This document shows positions 1 to 12,098 of a stretch of 64,000 nucleotides of DNA, piece by piece. The translations under genes and the position numbers were made by a program. The stretch lies in the NCBI GenBank assembly GCA_905250115.1, contig CAJNOI010000307.1:19233-83232 (forward strand). Direction: 5' to 3'. How positions within the stretch are numbered: position 1 is the stretch's first letter; the number at the start of each line of letters is the position of its first letter. This DNA comes from Adineta steineri. Taxonomy: Eukaryota > Rotifera > Eurotatoria > Adinetida > Adinetidae. Below the pieces are notes generated by a model. That model did not search any database and was not told the origin of the DNA. It was given only the letters and a program-made list of their open reading frames with translations.

Positions 1-511
1 AAAAGAATGTCTACTCTATTTAAAAGTAGTAAATTACAATGTAATCAAAATTGCAGCAGATGTCTTTTAATAGATAGATTTTATCCACATGAGTTTTTAT
101 ATTCAATATCTTTCTAATACGAAATACATTCTTTCATAGAGAAGTTTTGTAGAATACAAATCAGTATATTAATAAACTGCCACGAATAGAGCTTTCCTTT
201 TACAATGCGCGTCATAAAATTATGTATTCAGAGAACGTCAGAATTAAAAAAAAAAGAAAAATTAGATCCAAGTTTACAATAGAGAAGTTTTGTGCTAATA
301 TAAAGTTTATTTTAGATCGAGACAATCAACTTTATATAACGAAAAAAAAGATACTTAATTATGCATAAGGAATTTTCTGCAGTTTCATATTGAGAATCTA
401 GAATACGAGTTAATCTTATTCAAACTACAGAATTGTACAAGTAGCATAAAAGATCTGATGCAAATTCTTCCGTATTATATAACTATTATGAAAAATATAA
501 TTTATATTTAG
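1..511. other. Non-coding stretch upstream of the first visible helicase exon
   Basis: All frames are broken by stops and I see no helicase-like peptide here. The next exon opens at 512 behind a tttatatttag acceptor in the middle of the helicase domain, so this stretch is either a long intron or sequence joined to a 5'-truncated gene. A short motif, agagaagttttgt, occurs twice (about 139 and 283), which hints at repeat-derived sequence. Confidence 0.5.
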
Positions 512-3500
512 ACATACGAAATGCATTACTCAATCCGGATCTAGTCATTTGCGATGAAGGTCATCGAATTAAAAATCATCAAGCTGGTGTTGCTATTGCT
601 TTAAAATCTATTCGAACACAGTTTGTTTTCTATTATAATTAATATTTACTTTTTATGAATATTATTTTTTTCTTTATATCTAGTCGTCGAATTGTTCTAA
701 CAGGTTATCCTCTTCAAAATAATCTAATCGGTAATGTCAATAGTATTTTTTCTTTATGATATGTGAAAATTTCTATTTTTCTATAGAATATTGGTGTATG
801 GTTGATTTTGTTCGCCCAAATTATCTTGGTAGTAAACTTGAATTTTGTAATATGTTTGAACGTCCTATTCTTAATGGTCAATGTATTGATTCAACTGTTG
901 AAGATAGAAAAATAATGCGTGCTCGTGCACATGTTTTACATAGTTTATTAGAAGGTTTCATACAAAGACGTGGTCATGATGTTCTTCAAACAGATTTACC
1001 ACCTAAAACTGAATTTGTTATTTTATTGAAATTATCAAATATTCAAAGACAATTATATATGAGATTTCTTGATGCTGTTGGTGCTTTATCAAATACATCA
1101 GAGAAAACTTTAAATCCATTGCGAGCATTTGCTATTTGTTGCAAAGTAATTTATTTAAAAAAAATAAGATATCTATAATAATAGTAATAATAATAATAGA
1201 TATGGAATCATGCAGATGTTTTGTATAAATTTGTACGTGATCGTCAGGAAGGTTCAGAAGTTGATTTAGATTTTGAACTTGAACAAAATTCAACAAATAA
1301 AACAAAATTAAATAAACGTTTAACTCCAAATAATCGTGCATCACCACAAGTTCCGAATCCTTATGAACTACAAACAACTATAGGATATGGATTAGAAAAA
1401 AAAGAATTCGATTATGATTTTGTAAGTTTAAAATTTTTATTAATTTTATTGAAAAATAAAAAGCTTTTTTTTTTAAATTTCAAGGCAAATTCTATATTAA
1501 ATTCATACATTTGTGGTCAATTAATAAATGGAATTAAATTTCAAGTGACATTAACAATGTTAGATTTATGTATAGAAGTTGATAACAAAGTTTTGATTTT
1601 TAGGTATGTTTTTGAAAAATAGAAAAAAAAAATGATTTTTTACATATATATATATTTAGTCAAAGTTTATTATCATTAAATAAACTTGAAGAATTTCTTA
1701 GTCAACGTTATATACCAAATACAAAGGAAAAATGGGAAAAAAATATTAATTATTATAGTAAGTTATATTCATAATTAAAAAGAATTCATTCAAGTGAATT
1801 TTGATTGGATTCAAATCATGGAAATATCTTTTTCAGAATACAAAAAAGTATTTATAGAGCGATGGATAGTTCCATATAAGATTGAGACTTAAACGGTCAA
1901 AGAGTATAAAATAAGTATTTTATTTCGATCTTTTAGCGAGGACATATCGTTGAAGGAGTAAGTGTGGGTAGATATGATGGTGAATGCAGTAGTCTCGATG
2001 ATCGGACTGAACGTCGCAGGCGTATGGCTCAGTGAGGATGCATAGAATATCCACATTCCACGTACATACACTGTCCAACATCAAATATCTACTAGCAATC
2101 CGTTTTGAACCCTAAAATGAGCTGCGATGTTTTGCCAAGGGGAGAAATGCGTACTTTAAAGCATAAAGTACTGTAAAGTACCAAAGTAGTTTAAAATATT
2201 TGGAAGTGGCAGGGAGTAGCGCGAAATCGCTCGAAGCACGAAAATAGTTCAAAGTACCTCAAAATACAAAAGTAGTTCAGAGTATGTAGAGTTAATTTCA
2301 AGTACAAAGTAGTGCAAGGTACAAAAATAGCTCAAAATATGTAATAGCAGCACATAGCGGTTCAAACTAACTCGAAGTAGTCAAAAAGTAGCTCAAAGTG
2401 GCTAAAAGTAGCATAAAGTAGCTCAAATTCACTTGAAGTGCAAAAATACGCATTTTCCCCCCTTGCGTTTTGTCCTAGTGCCCTTTTTTCTTAGATTTAA
2501 TTTTTTCAAAATATATTTTTTTGAAATGATTGCTTTAAAAAGAAAATACAATAATCACTGTGAAAGTATATTCCTAGAAATAAAATTCTATTTTTTTTTA
2601 TCTAGGACTTGATGGTGGTACAAATAGTCTTGAACGTGAAAGACTTATTAATGCATTTAATGCACCAAATTCTAATGCCAAATTATTTTTACTTTCTACT
2701 CGGTAAAATTCTTTGACATAATAAAAATTTTTTGAATTTTTTTCGATTTTTAAATATAGAGCGGGTTGTCTTGGTATAAATCTAATTGCAGCTAATCGAG
2801 TTATTGTAATGGATGTTTCATGGAATCCATGTCTTGATGCTCAAGCTGTTTGTCGTGTTTATCGTTATGGACAGAAACGACATTGTTATATATATCGGTT
2901 AATAGCTGATTTTACTATGGAAAAACGTATTTATGATAGACAAATAGCTAAGCAAGGAATGTCTGATCGTGTTGTTGATGAAATGCAACCACAAAATCAA
3001 TTTACAAGAAATGAAGTCGAAAATTTAATACATTTTGCGGTAAAAATTTTCTTTTTTTTTTCAATTAATCAGAAGGAAAATATATTTTTTTCCATCATTT
3101 ATTAGACTGAAGAAGAATTACCTGCTGCAGATCTCGTAGAAAAAATTGATGACGTAACAACAGATGAAGTGTTAAGAAAAACTTCTAAACAATATTCTCA
3201 ATCAATAACAAAAATTCCATTTACACATGAATCTCTTCTTTGTGATCGTAAAGAATATCAATTAACATCAGCAGAAAAACGACGTGCAGAAAAAGAATAT
3301 CATGATGAAAAACGAATGAATGCATTTTCCTATCGTCCAAGATTTCATCCATCTCGATCGTAAGATTAAATAAAACAAAATTCTCTTTTATTCATCTTAT
3401 TTTTGTTTGTTTAGTTATTCTCGTTTACTTACTGATCAAGAACCACGGTCATTTATTCATCCCTCACCATCAACATCATCTCTTGATTCTAGTTATCCTT

Positions 3501-4270
3501 TATATCAACCATTACGATCAACAGCATCAATGACACCATTACCACCTTACCATGTACAACAACAAACAACAGATAGAAAATTAGAACAATTAAAACAACA
3601 TGGAATATCAGTACAACAAGTTGTACTTCAAAATCGTAAATATTTTCTATTTAAATAAATTTAATATCTATAAATATTTTGTTTTCATCTAGCTTTGGAA
3701 GTTCAATTGAATGCAACAGAACGTGAACGTATTCCAGCTGGTGTACGTATTCATCTTATAAAAGGATCTCGTGGTTCATATATTCGAGCACCTGATGGTA
3801 AATTTTTTGCTATTCGTCCATCATTATCATTATCGGAAAATCATCCAAAACGATCCGCAATGCCTCCACCGCCACCACCATCATTATCATTATCATCCAA
3901 TCCATTAGATCAATTTTTATTTAGTAAAATTTCAAAATTTAATAAATATGTATCTTCATAATAATAATAATATTTTTTCTTAGATTCATCACCTATACAA
4001 CCGTCAACTACATCATTAATGAATGATATAAATAATTTAAATGATGAAATTGATCTATTAGTTGATGATACATCATCAAATCCTCCGTCATCATCATCAT
4101 CTGCATTCGATGATCTATCATCATGGCAAAATGATTATTTTCAACGACAAAATTTTTATCCAGATTTTTTTCCTAATGGTTCAACATTATCAATGTTATC
4201 GCCATCAACAAATATTGACACTGATAACAGTACGAATAGTTTCACGTCAAATCCTTTAACATTTATGTAA
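512..4270 (+). CDS. RAD54L2: SNF2-family helicase of the ARIP4/RAD54L2 type, 5' part not seen
   Basis: SNF2/RAD54-like DNA-dependent ATPase; the vertebrate homologue ARIP4 is a nuclear cofactor of steroid receptors. The first visible exon carries motif II ([10 protein letters not shown]), followed by motif III ([10 protein letters not shown]), then [11 protein letters not shown] and [14 protein letters not shown]. Later exons hold motif IV (KVLIFSQSL, joined across the intron after 1596), [15 protein letters not shown] across the 1758-2605 intron, motif V ([13 protein letters not shown]) and motif VI ([13 protein letters not shown]), then [18 protein letters not shown] and FERPILNG favour ARIP4 over ATRX. 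The tail is Ser/Pro-rich but keeps [15 protein letters not shown], like the ARIP4 C-terminus. Motif I (Walker A) and the N-terminus are not found, although 511 bp upstream are present. About ten short introns separate the exons; the stop is at 4268-4270. Whether the gene is intact cannot be decided from this window. Confidence 0.85.
2134..2467. repeat. Foldback (MITE-like) element with degenerate internal minisatellite, inside a helicase intron
   Basis: The left end at 2134-2162 (CAAGGGGAGAAATGCGTAC) and the reverse complement of the right end at 2440-2467 (CAAGGGGGGAAAATGCGTA) match at about 22 of 28 positions. Between them is a degenerate tandem array built on units such as AAAGTAGCTCAAAGTA and AAAGTACAAAAGTAGTT. 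The element lies in the 848-bp intron 1758-2605, where neighbouring introns are mostly 45-90 bp. No transposase reading frame is present, so it would be non-autonomous. No clear target-site duplication was identified. Confidence 0.6.
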
Positions 4271-4895
4271 ATTGTTTTGTTTTGTTTCTTTTTGCATCGT
4301 TCGTACTTCTAAACACAAAAAAAAAAATTTATGTCAACGTTGCATGTATAAAATCTATTTTTCTTGTGTCAATGGCCTATTCGATATAAATATATCCATA
4401 TAAAACAGATTTAGGCATATATATTATTGTTGTTTCTTCTTCTTCTTCTTCTTCTCGAACATTTATTTGTTATTTCTTGTAATGTTTCGTATTTATGGTT
4501 TTTTTTCTTAATATCAAACAACAGAAAACTAAAATATAAAAATATGTACAAGAATATGTATATGAAAAGTTCTTTCTAACAACAATATATATTATCATCA
4601 TCAAAGATATTTAACGATAGAAATCATTTGTCATCATGACCATACGATTTTTTACAAGTTTATTAAAGAATGCGTTGTTTTTTGATTAAATAAAAAATTT
4701 TGCTATATCATACAGATGACATCATGTTATTGAGTTGTATAGTAAAGAATTCGTTCTTTTTTTGTTTGAGTCACAGAGAGCAAAGAAAACGAAAGATAAG
4801 AAAAAACAAACGAAATATCTTTTTTATTCTATATTTTAATATCATATGTGGATGTCATCTATCTTTATTTGAAGAATTCGCTTTAGAAATTCAAG
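4271..4895. other. Spacer between the helicase and HPS4-like genes
   Basis: This presumably holds the 3' UTR of the helicase gene and the promoter or leader of the next gene. The only ordered sequence is a short ttc microsatellite near 4434-4455. I see no further gene. Confidence 0.6.
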
Positions 4896-7711
4896 ATGCC
4901 ACCTAAAACAATGCCTCCAGTACCATTTTTCTTTCTATTTGATTTCTATTTAATGCAAGGATCAACAGATGATAATGATGTCTTACCAGAAGCTATTATA
5001 TATTTCTATCCAACAGATCCACAACTTAAAGATCTAGTAATTACACGAATGTGTAGGCAAATCTAGTTTAATATTATTTTTTTCAAATTTAGAAAATATT
5101 GGATTGTGGTGAAATTGTAGGAGTTGTACAATATTTTCAACATGATCTATTTCGATCTATACCAAAAACATTATATTTCCAAAAGACATTTGTTGTACAT
5201 GATTATCATGGAAGACATAGCGGTGTAAAGAATTTTCTATTTAACCATTTCGTTTCATATTCCTTTTATTTATATTTTAGTTTTTATGTGCACCGCATGA
5301 TTATTATACAGAAGAAGAAGCTGTGATTCATTTAAAATATATTATGGATTTATTTAATATGTTATATGGTACGTGGAACCATGTGAATTCAGTAAAGAAT
5401 AAAATTGAATAATAATTCGATATAATAATATAAACATTCTTATTTAGACCTATGGACAAGATCGTAAAATAAATGAATTTCTTAATCGAGCATTAACACC
5501 TATTGTACATTATGTATTGAATCATAGACGATCAATACCTTACCTATTTTCAGTTATTGAATATGCACCATTGAAAAAAGTATATATGATAATGACATAA
5601 TAAATAAGATTATTCTATTTATATTTCAATAGGGTAATCAACGAGTATTATTAGAATGTAAACATTGCCTGAATTATCTAAGATCAGCATATGGAATAAA
5701 AGATGGGCTTATTGGATATGATAAAAAGTATGAGGAATAAATATAATTATACATTGAATGTTTATTGATTATATAGGATTTTATATTCATCATATGATTT
5801 TGACACTACATTTTATTTACAACTTCTGTTTCAAATAACAAAAGATTTACCTGTGAGTATATTCTGTAAAAGAGACAAAAAATATTTTTCTATTCCATTC
5901 TGTAAAATTTCGTATTGGAGCTTTAGATACTAAATTGTTTTATTTATTGATTGATTAAATTAAATCATTTGATTTCTCTAGAGAGTTTCGACTGATTGCA
6001 GATTGATATAATTCTCAAAAAAATATATCAAACCCTTGTTTTTAAGTGCTTTGACAAATTAGATTAACGTTGAATGATTTTGAGTTCATTCAGTATTATA
6101 GAGTATAATAATTCAGAACCTAAAGTTTTACTTACTGATTGTATAATGCTTAACAATATGAATGAACATCAATTCTTAATTGTATTATAGGAAGATCTAA
6201 TATGTATTCCATGGGATTCGGAATTTAAATTAAAAAATGGTGTATCACTTTTTCGTATATACACTCGTCGAAAATCATCTTCAATATCAACTCATAATGT
6301 CATAGATACATCTGCTACGACTAATACAACAACTCCAACTGCTAATATTACTACTACCAAAACGACAACATCACCGATAAATATCTTTAATAGTTTATCA
6401 TTTATGTCAGATGATTCATCTTCATTAAGAAGTCAATTTAGTACTAATTCGGAACTATCACCATCACTTAATGATAGAAAACGTAGTGGTGTATTGGTGC
6501 AACCTTATCAATCTTGTTCATCTGAAGAAACAGGTTTCGATACTGATACAATGGATGATTCATCATCTGCAAGTGCTGCCGAGGAAAGAAGTTCAGTTTT
6601 ATCATCGATTACTAGTAATTCGGATAAAATAACTGCAGAGAAACAGGTTATTATTTATTATTATTATTTGTTTTCAATTTAATCTTATTTTTTAATTAAT
6701 TTTAAAGTCATATGAAGAATCATTAACTGACGAACAAAAACTCGAGAATTTACGATCACGTGCGTCAACATTGAGTAATGATATGGAAAAAACAATCGAA
6801 ATTGAATTTTTGAATAGTCCAGATGATCTTATCGATCGAATTCATTTAACAGAAATCGATGCATTTGAAAGTAGTGATGATGATGATATTGAAAATTTTA
6901 AAGTTATTCATCGAACAACGACAGTAACAAGTGCTCCTGAAGTAATAAAACTACCAGAAATTTTTAAGAGTGATCGTCAGGAGGTCAAAGTTAGTTGGTC
7001 AAATATACCAGATAAAAATAATGAAAATGAACGAGATGAATTAGTATTGTATGTTCAAAGAAATTCAAGAATGGTATTTGGTGGTGTTATGGAACAAAGT
7101 TCATTATCGGATGAATATCTAAAGACACTAGTAAGTAGAACAAATTTATTCATATCGATCGAAATAGAATCGTTTTTAACTGTTGAAATTATTTAAAATT
7201 TTATTTTATCCTTAATAGTGGAATTTAATGTTATCACAAATGGCTAATATGGAAACTGAAGTTCAAGTTATATCAACAACAAATGAAATGATTGTAAATT
7301 TTTTTGGTAATTTTATCAAAACTATATAATTAGTTATATTTTTTAGAAACTAAGTACTGATGTTAAATATCAGTTTAATGAAAATACTCATTCTGCTGAT
7401 TGTAAGAAGAAAAGTTGAATTTAAGGTTTTTTCTTATGTATTTATTTTCTAGTTGAACGAGTCTATGATGGACCACGAGTATATCGAAAATTTCCTGCAG
7501 AAGATAGTTCATTTATGGGATTATATGCTCGAACAGAACTTAATCGACATCCAGATCGAAAAGTTATTGGACTTTCGTAAGAAATATAATTTAAAAAAAC
7601 AAAGAATAAAGTAAACTATTATTTAGACGAGGAAGTCATCTAATATCTGCCGATCGACGTTTACCTGATCGTACAATTTATTTATCAAGGCGATTTCAAG
7701 AAAGTTTATAA
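4896..7711 (+). CDS. HPS4: HPS4-like BLOC-3 subunit (longin-domain protein)
   Basis: HPS4 pairs with HPS1 to form BLOC-3, the exchange factor for Rab32/Rab38 in biogenesis of lysosome-related organelles. The N-terminus reads FFFLFD, EAIIYFYPTDPQ and ILDCGEIVGVVQYF, the pattern of the first longin domain of the CCZ1/INTU/HPS4 family, then FLCAPHDYYTEEEAV and MDLFNMLYGTW, matching the human HPS4 order. The middle is Ser/Thr-rich and acidic (about 6290-7060). The conserved end contains VYDGPRVYRKFP and GSHLISADRRLPDRT. The start at 4896 is the first ATG that feeds the longin domain directly. About ten exons are joined by short introns; the one before 6191 is about 340 bp. One splice choice was set by frame: the exon near 5288 must run to NS and use the GTAAAG donor near 5392, because the earlier GTACGT would break the frame. 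No HPS1 gene is seen here. Confidence 0.78.
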
Positions 7712-8680
7712 GACTTATTATATTTTTATTCGTATCTATTAATAAAACTTTTAAAGTATGGGTAACTAAAAGTCCCAATTAAGTTTACCATTTATACGAA
7801 AATAGAAAAATATAACATGAATGATTTACTATATAGAATCGTATCGGAAATGATCATTTTTGAAACCTAGTCTTCATATTGATTTATATAAATATAAGAG
7901 CTCTTTACATTGAATACTAATAAAGAGTTTTCGAGATTTTTACTCTAAATTCAATTTTACGAAGACATACAGAAGTTGGGTTCGATTATTTTCCTCGATT
8001 TACTTTAGAATGAATATATTGAATTCTTCTATTTCATGTTTTAAATAACATTTTTCTTCTAATTACAAAAATTGTTTTTTGATTGAACTCAATCATGAAA
8101 TGTTACTTTCTTCTAATCTAATGTAATTATATCAGGATTTCCGATTTTTGTCAATAAGATTTTCGTCGACTAACACTTTCGTCAGTTTCATTATGCGATT
8201 GCACGCGTATGAAAATAGCTTCTAGTAACGATACTCAAGAATTTAAACTTTAGTATACTTATTCTAATAATATTAGGATAGTTTTCTCATATGTATTCTA
8301 TACTAATCTTACAGTTGACGAGAGTTCACTGTACTTACGCCAAGTGATTCCTGAAATTTCGCCCATTGTAGTGACGGATGTCCTATTGGTGAAGAGACAA
8401 TAAGCCGTTATATCATCTTTAGTTTAATATACAGATAATTTATTTTTATCAATCGATCTTTTCTTTTTCTTACTTTATATTATAATAAAACTTCAAAAAA
8501 ACAAACATTGATTATATCTCTAATAAAAAATACTTCTATTTCTACTTCTATTTATTATTATTATTAGTTTTATATAGCTTTTTCTTGTATATCTTTCGTT
8601 GTATCATCTTACCGGAAGAATGACTACTAACAATTTGACAAAAAAAAAGAACGCCAAGTAAAAAAAGAAAACGTGCCAAT
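7712..8680. other. Convergent spacer between HPS4-like and receptor genes
   Basis: This is the shared 3' flank of two convergent genes. It contains no gene I can support, but includes a repeat core (8217-8390) that recurs in a PCID2 intron. Confidence 0.6.
8217..8390. repeat. Dispersed repeat core, copy 1
   Basis: This segment aligns collinearly, with many substitutions and small indels, to about 40947-41115. Shared landmarks in order are AGCTYCTAGTAACGATA, ATRCTTATTCTRATAA, ATTAGG, CATATG, ACTAATCTT, TACGCCAA and TTTCGCC. The other copy lies inside a foldback element with long inverted ends; those ends are not recognisable around this copy. It may be an old or partial insertion of the same family. 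Confidence 0.6.
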
Positions 8681-11600
8681 TTATCGAGGAAACATAACAA
8701 CAAGACAGATAATAATTGCGGAAAGATAAATAAAAAAGAATGTTCGATCTAGTACAAGTGCAACTTGTTTCCAATCATTAACTGTTTTAGCTTTTGCTTC
8801 TTTATCTTCCATACGTTTTCTTGTAGTACGTAAAAAATCTCGAATTTCTTTTAAATCACTTTCAACAGTCATAAATGTAATTGATGCTGATATTTGTTGT
8901 TGAATTTGTTGTGCTATAGAATTTTCTTGACTCACATGATGATGGTGATGCTGTTGTTGTTGATGTTGATAATTATGATCATTCATCATTTCTAATGTTT
9001 CTAATGAATCATCATTTGTTGTTGCTACTGTACGTTTATCACCAACAGATTTAAAACGTTCTTTAAGTAATTCAAATTTTTCAAATTTATCACCATCACA
9101 TGTCGCTTTTATTGGAGGAACTAATCCATTGACTGCATGTTGTTGATATGCATTTGTATGTGGTACCATAAGAAAAAATGGAGCAAGCCATTCAAGAAAA
9201 ATCTATTTTAATACAAGAAAAATTTTATTTTCATGAACAAAAAAATATAATCAACAGACTTTTCTTAATATTGTTGGCATTGGTCCATGACCACGAAAAT
9301 AAATATGAACAACTATTGTACATAAAAATGTCGATGTAGCAATCATTCCCATATTTAAACAATAATATGCACCTAAAGAATTCATTTCGATATAGACTAT
9401 TCAATATAAGTAATATTTCTATTTGATTTTTCTTTCTATAACTTTTATTAGATATTTCATGTGTACATTTATTAAATCTAAAGGGATTTATTCTGATCAT
9501 TCAATTACTAATACGTACTATGTGCGATTAACTATCTCATATGTAATCTATGATTTTTTTCCAATAAATGATATGTGATACGAACACGTTCTTATCTTAT
9601 TATTATTCAACTGATCATCTAATAGAAAAACCTTACATTCATTGAATCATACAATAAATTTCTTTGCATTATTATCAAAGATTATTGAAAATCTCATAGC
9701 TGCAGCTGACAGTATAGATTAAAGTAGAAATATGTTAAATAAGATATTATCCAAATAATCAATAATCGATTTGTTCTATGACGAGTGCTGAAATTAATAT
9801 TTTCCTATAGTTCCACATTCAAAATATAAAAATTATACTAAGTTCACAAATGTGAACTTTATCAATGTATTTTCTATAATAAATTGTTTAATGTACAACT
9901 TAGTCTTACTCTATTGTTCTCTCTCTCTCTTGAGAAGTCATGTCATTTTTTATGCAGATCATTCTTCTATTATTAAACAGTCTATAGCTTTTGTTCTTTA
10001 ATTCATTCGATCATTGTTTAATCTATAATTAATTTCCTATCATCGGAATTATATAAATGCTATTCATTTCGTTTATAGATGAACACTAGCTTTTCATATA
10101 ATGGCGTATTTCCGTTATTCACTAAATTTGTAGTATTTTAATTGTTTTCCTCTCTCATACCAAAAGATAAAATACTTGAATAATCCACTCCTTACTCTTA
10201 TAATACTTTTTATCTAGCGGAAATCTATTCATTATCAGAATTTTTCTGTTAAACACAATTTCTTTTCAAATATCGTAAAAATTAAGGGAAACATGATATT
10301 TACAAAAAAGAACAAGATATATATATCGATCTGTTGCTTCCTATGGCATTTTTTTTTATTACTATTGCCACATCTATCCAACAGAGAATAGGAAATACTT
10401 TGTACTTCATTTCCGAACATTCTTATTATTTGTAATAGTTTATTAAAAATAGTAATATTCATATATCGATCTTACCTATACGTGGAATATGTTCTGCATT
10501 TGATGGCATATTTTTATACAAAAGGAGTAACAAGACAAAAAATGATGTAAAAATATTCATTCCTATTTTTTCAAAAAAACAAGAATTTATTAATCGCTTA
10601 AACAAAACAAATGATTTATTTACCAAGTACTAATTTTGATGGACTTTCAGGCTACAAAATAAATTAAATTCATAAGTAAAAAAATTTCTATATAGTTCTT
10701 ACTGGTAACCAAAAAAGAATACATGTAAGACATGATAAAAGTACACATGGTAAAATTAAAATATAATTATAAAATCCTCCACGTCGTTCAAGAGTAATAT
10801 TAAATTTTAAATCAACGTAAATTTCCGGACAACAATCTAAAGAAATTATATTTTTTTATTTATTATTTTTTGTTTCTTCTATTTTTATACCATATTTTTC
10901 TTCATTACGTGAAGCATTATTATATGTAATAGTCCATTCATTGGATATAACATATGAATGAAGATCAAACTGATGTATATCACGATAAAATTGTAGATTT
11001 ACTTTCGAACTATCATATGTCCATGAACCAAATTTCATCGAACAATTTTGTTTATCATATGGAAAGCGTCTAGAGAGAGAAGAGAAAAAAAATTGTATTT
11101 TGAAAAAATTAAATGATCATTAGTTACCGAATATCAATTTGACATGTCGACTTAAAAATTGACATTGGCTTCCATAGAACTGTTCCATTGGAAAAAACCG
11201 TTGCTAATACTTCGCGTTTTTCTTCGAGACGTGTATCAGCACTAAAAAGAAAATGTAAGTTGGGCTAATATTATGATGAATAAGCATGTTACTCTCTATA
11301 GGAGCCTGTAAATGGATATCCTCAAGGCATTTTGTCATTTCTCTAACAACTCTCAAAAAAAGAAGGATAAGAAGACGAATGACTTACAGATGGTTTGTTA
11401 ACTAAATTTATGTTTTTTTGGATTCTCATGTCAAACTTACTAGTTGTATAACGTCACATCTGGTTGCCAAATACGTTTGATGGGTAAACGTATATCAATA
11501 AGGTTGCCTAAAAATAAAATAATATTTTCTTTTGCATTATTTATATCCATTATATTCACCATATTCCTCTGGATCCCTAGAAATAAAGAACAAAACATAA

Positions 11601-12098
11601 ATAAAAGGTTAAATTTATTATTTATTAAAATTACCATGTTAATGCTTCATCATTCCATTCCTAAAAAAAAAGAACACATAATATATATATATCGATATCT
11701 ATATTTACATACATAAATTTGCCATTGATTTGTAATTAATACTTGATTTTTTTCATCCTAAATACAAAAAAAAACTCATTAATCTTAATTTTTCTTTTGT
11801 CAATGTAACATACAAGATCACTTATATGAATAAGTTGTAAACCAAATCGTACTTCAACATCTTCGGACATATTTCGTACAGGTCGACCCCATTTAACTTG
11901 ATAATTATCAAGTAAATCACATATAAGTCGTTGTTCAGCATTCCATAAATGTATTCGTTCACGATTACATTTTTGTTGAAAAGAATAATTGACTTAAAAG
12001 AAAATCTTATTGATAATCATCAAAAAATATATTTCGTTTAAATTATTCTTACCAATAGTGAGAAAAAAGATTAAAAATGATAGGATTATAATATTCAT
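8681..12098 (-). CDS. Nicotinic acetylcholine receptor, alpha-type subunit
   Basis: Cys-loop ligand-gated cation channel of the plasma membrane. The start at 12098 gives a hydrophobic leader (MNIIILSFLIFFLTIG). The ectodomain follows in short exons: GNLIDIRLPIKRIWQPDVTL, then the Cys-loop FPYDKQNC, then WTITYNNASRNEEKYG. Adjacent cysteines in DCCPEIYVDL (about 10830) are the agonist-site pair that defines alpha subunits. TM1 is FYNYILILPCVLLSCLTCI, TM2 follows SPSKLVLGMNIF, TM3 is in GAYYCLNMGMIATSTF, and TM4 is the hydrophobic C-terminus (FFFIYLSAIIICLVV). The TM3-TM4 loop holds a Gln/His-rich run (8940-8970) and an amphipathic helix. Roughly ten exons. Closest by style to invertebrate alpha9/10-like subunits, but subtype and ligand cannot be fixed by eye. 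Confidence 0.87.

Noticed and set aside
1889..2071. Short minus-strand frame in the helicase intron
   Set aside because: No homology signal, next to a repeat element; likely chance.
512..4270. ATRX as an alternative identity for the helicase
   Set aside because: [17 protein letters not shown] and the end motif [12 protein letters not shown] fit ARIP4/RAD54L2 better; ATRX has TGTPLQNN and INPIQNG-like sequence.
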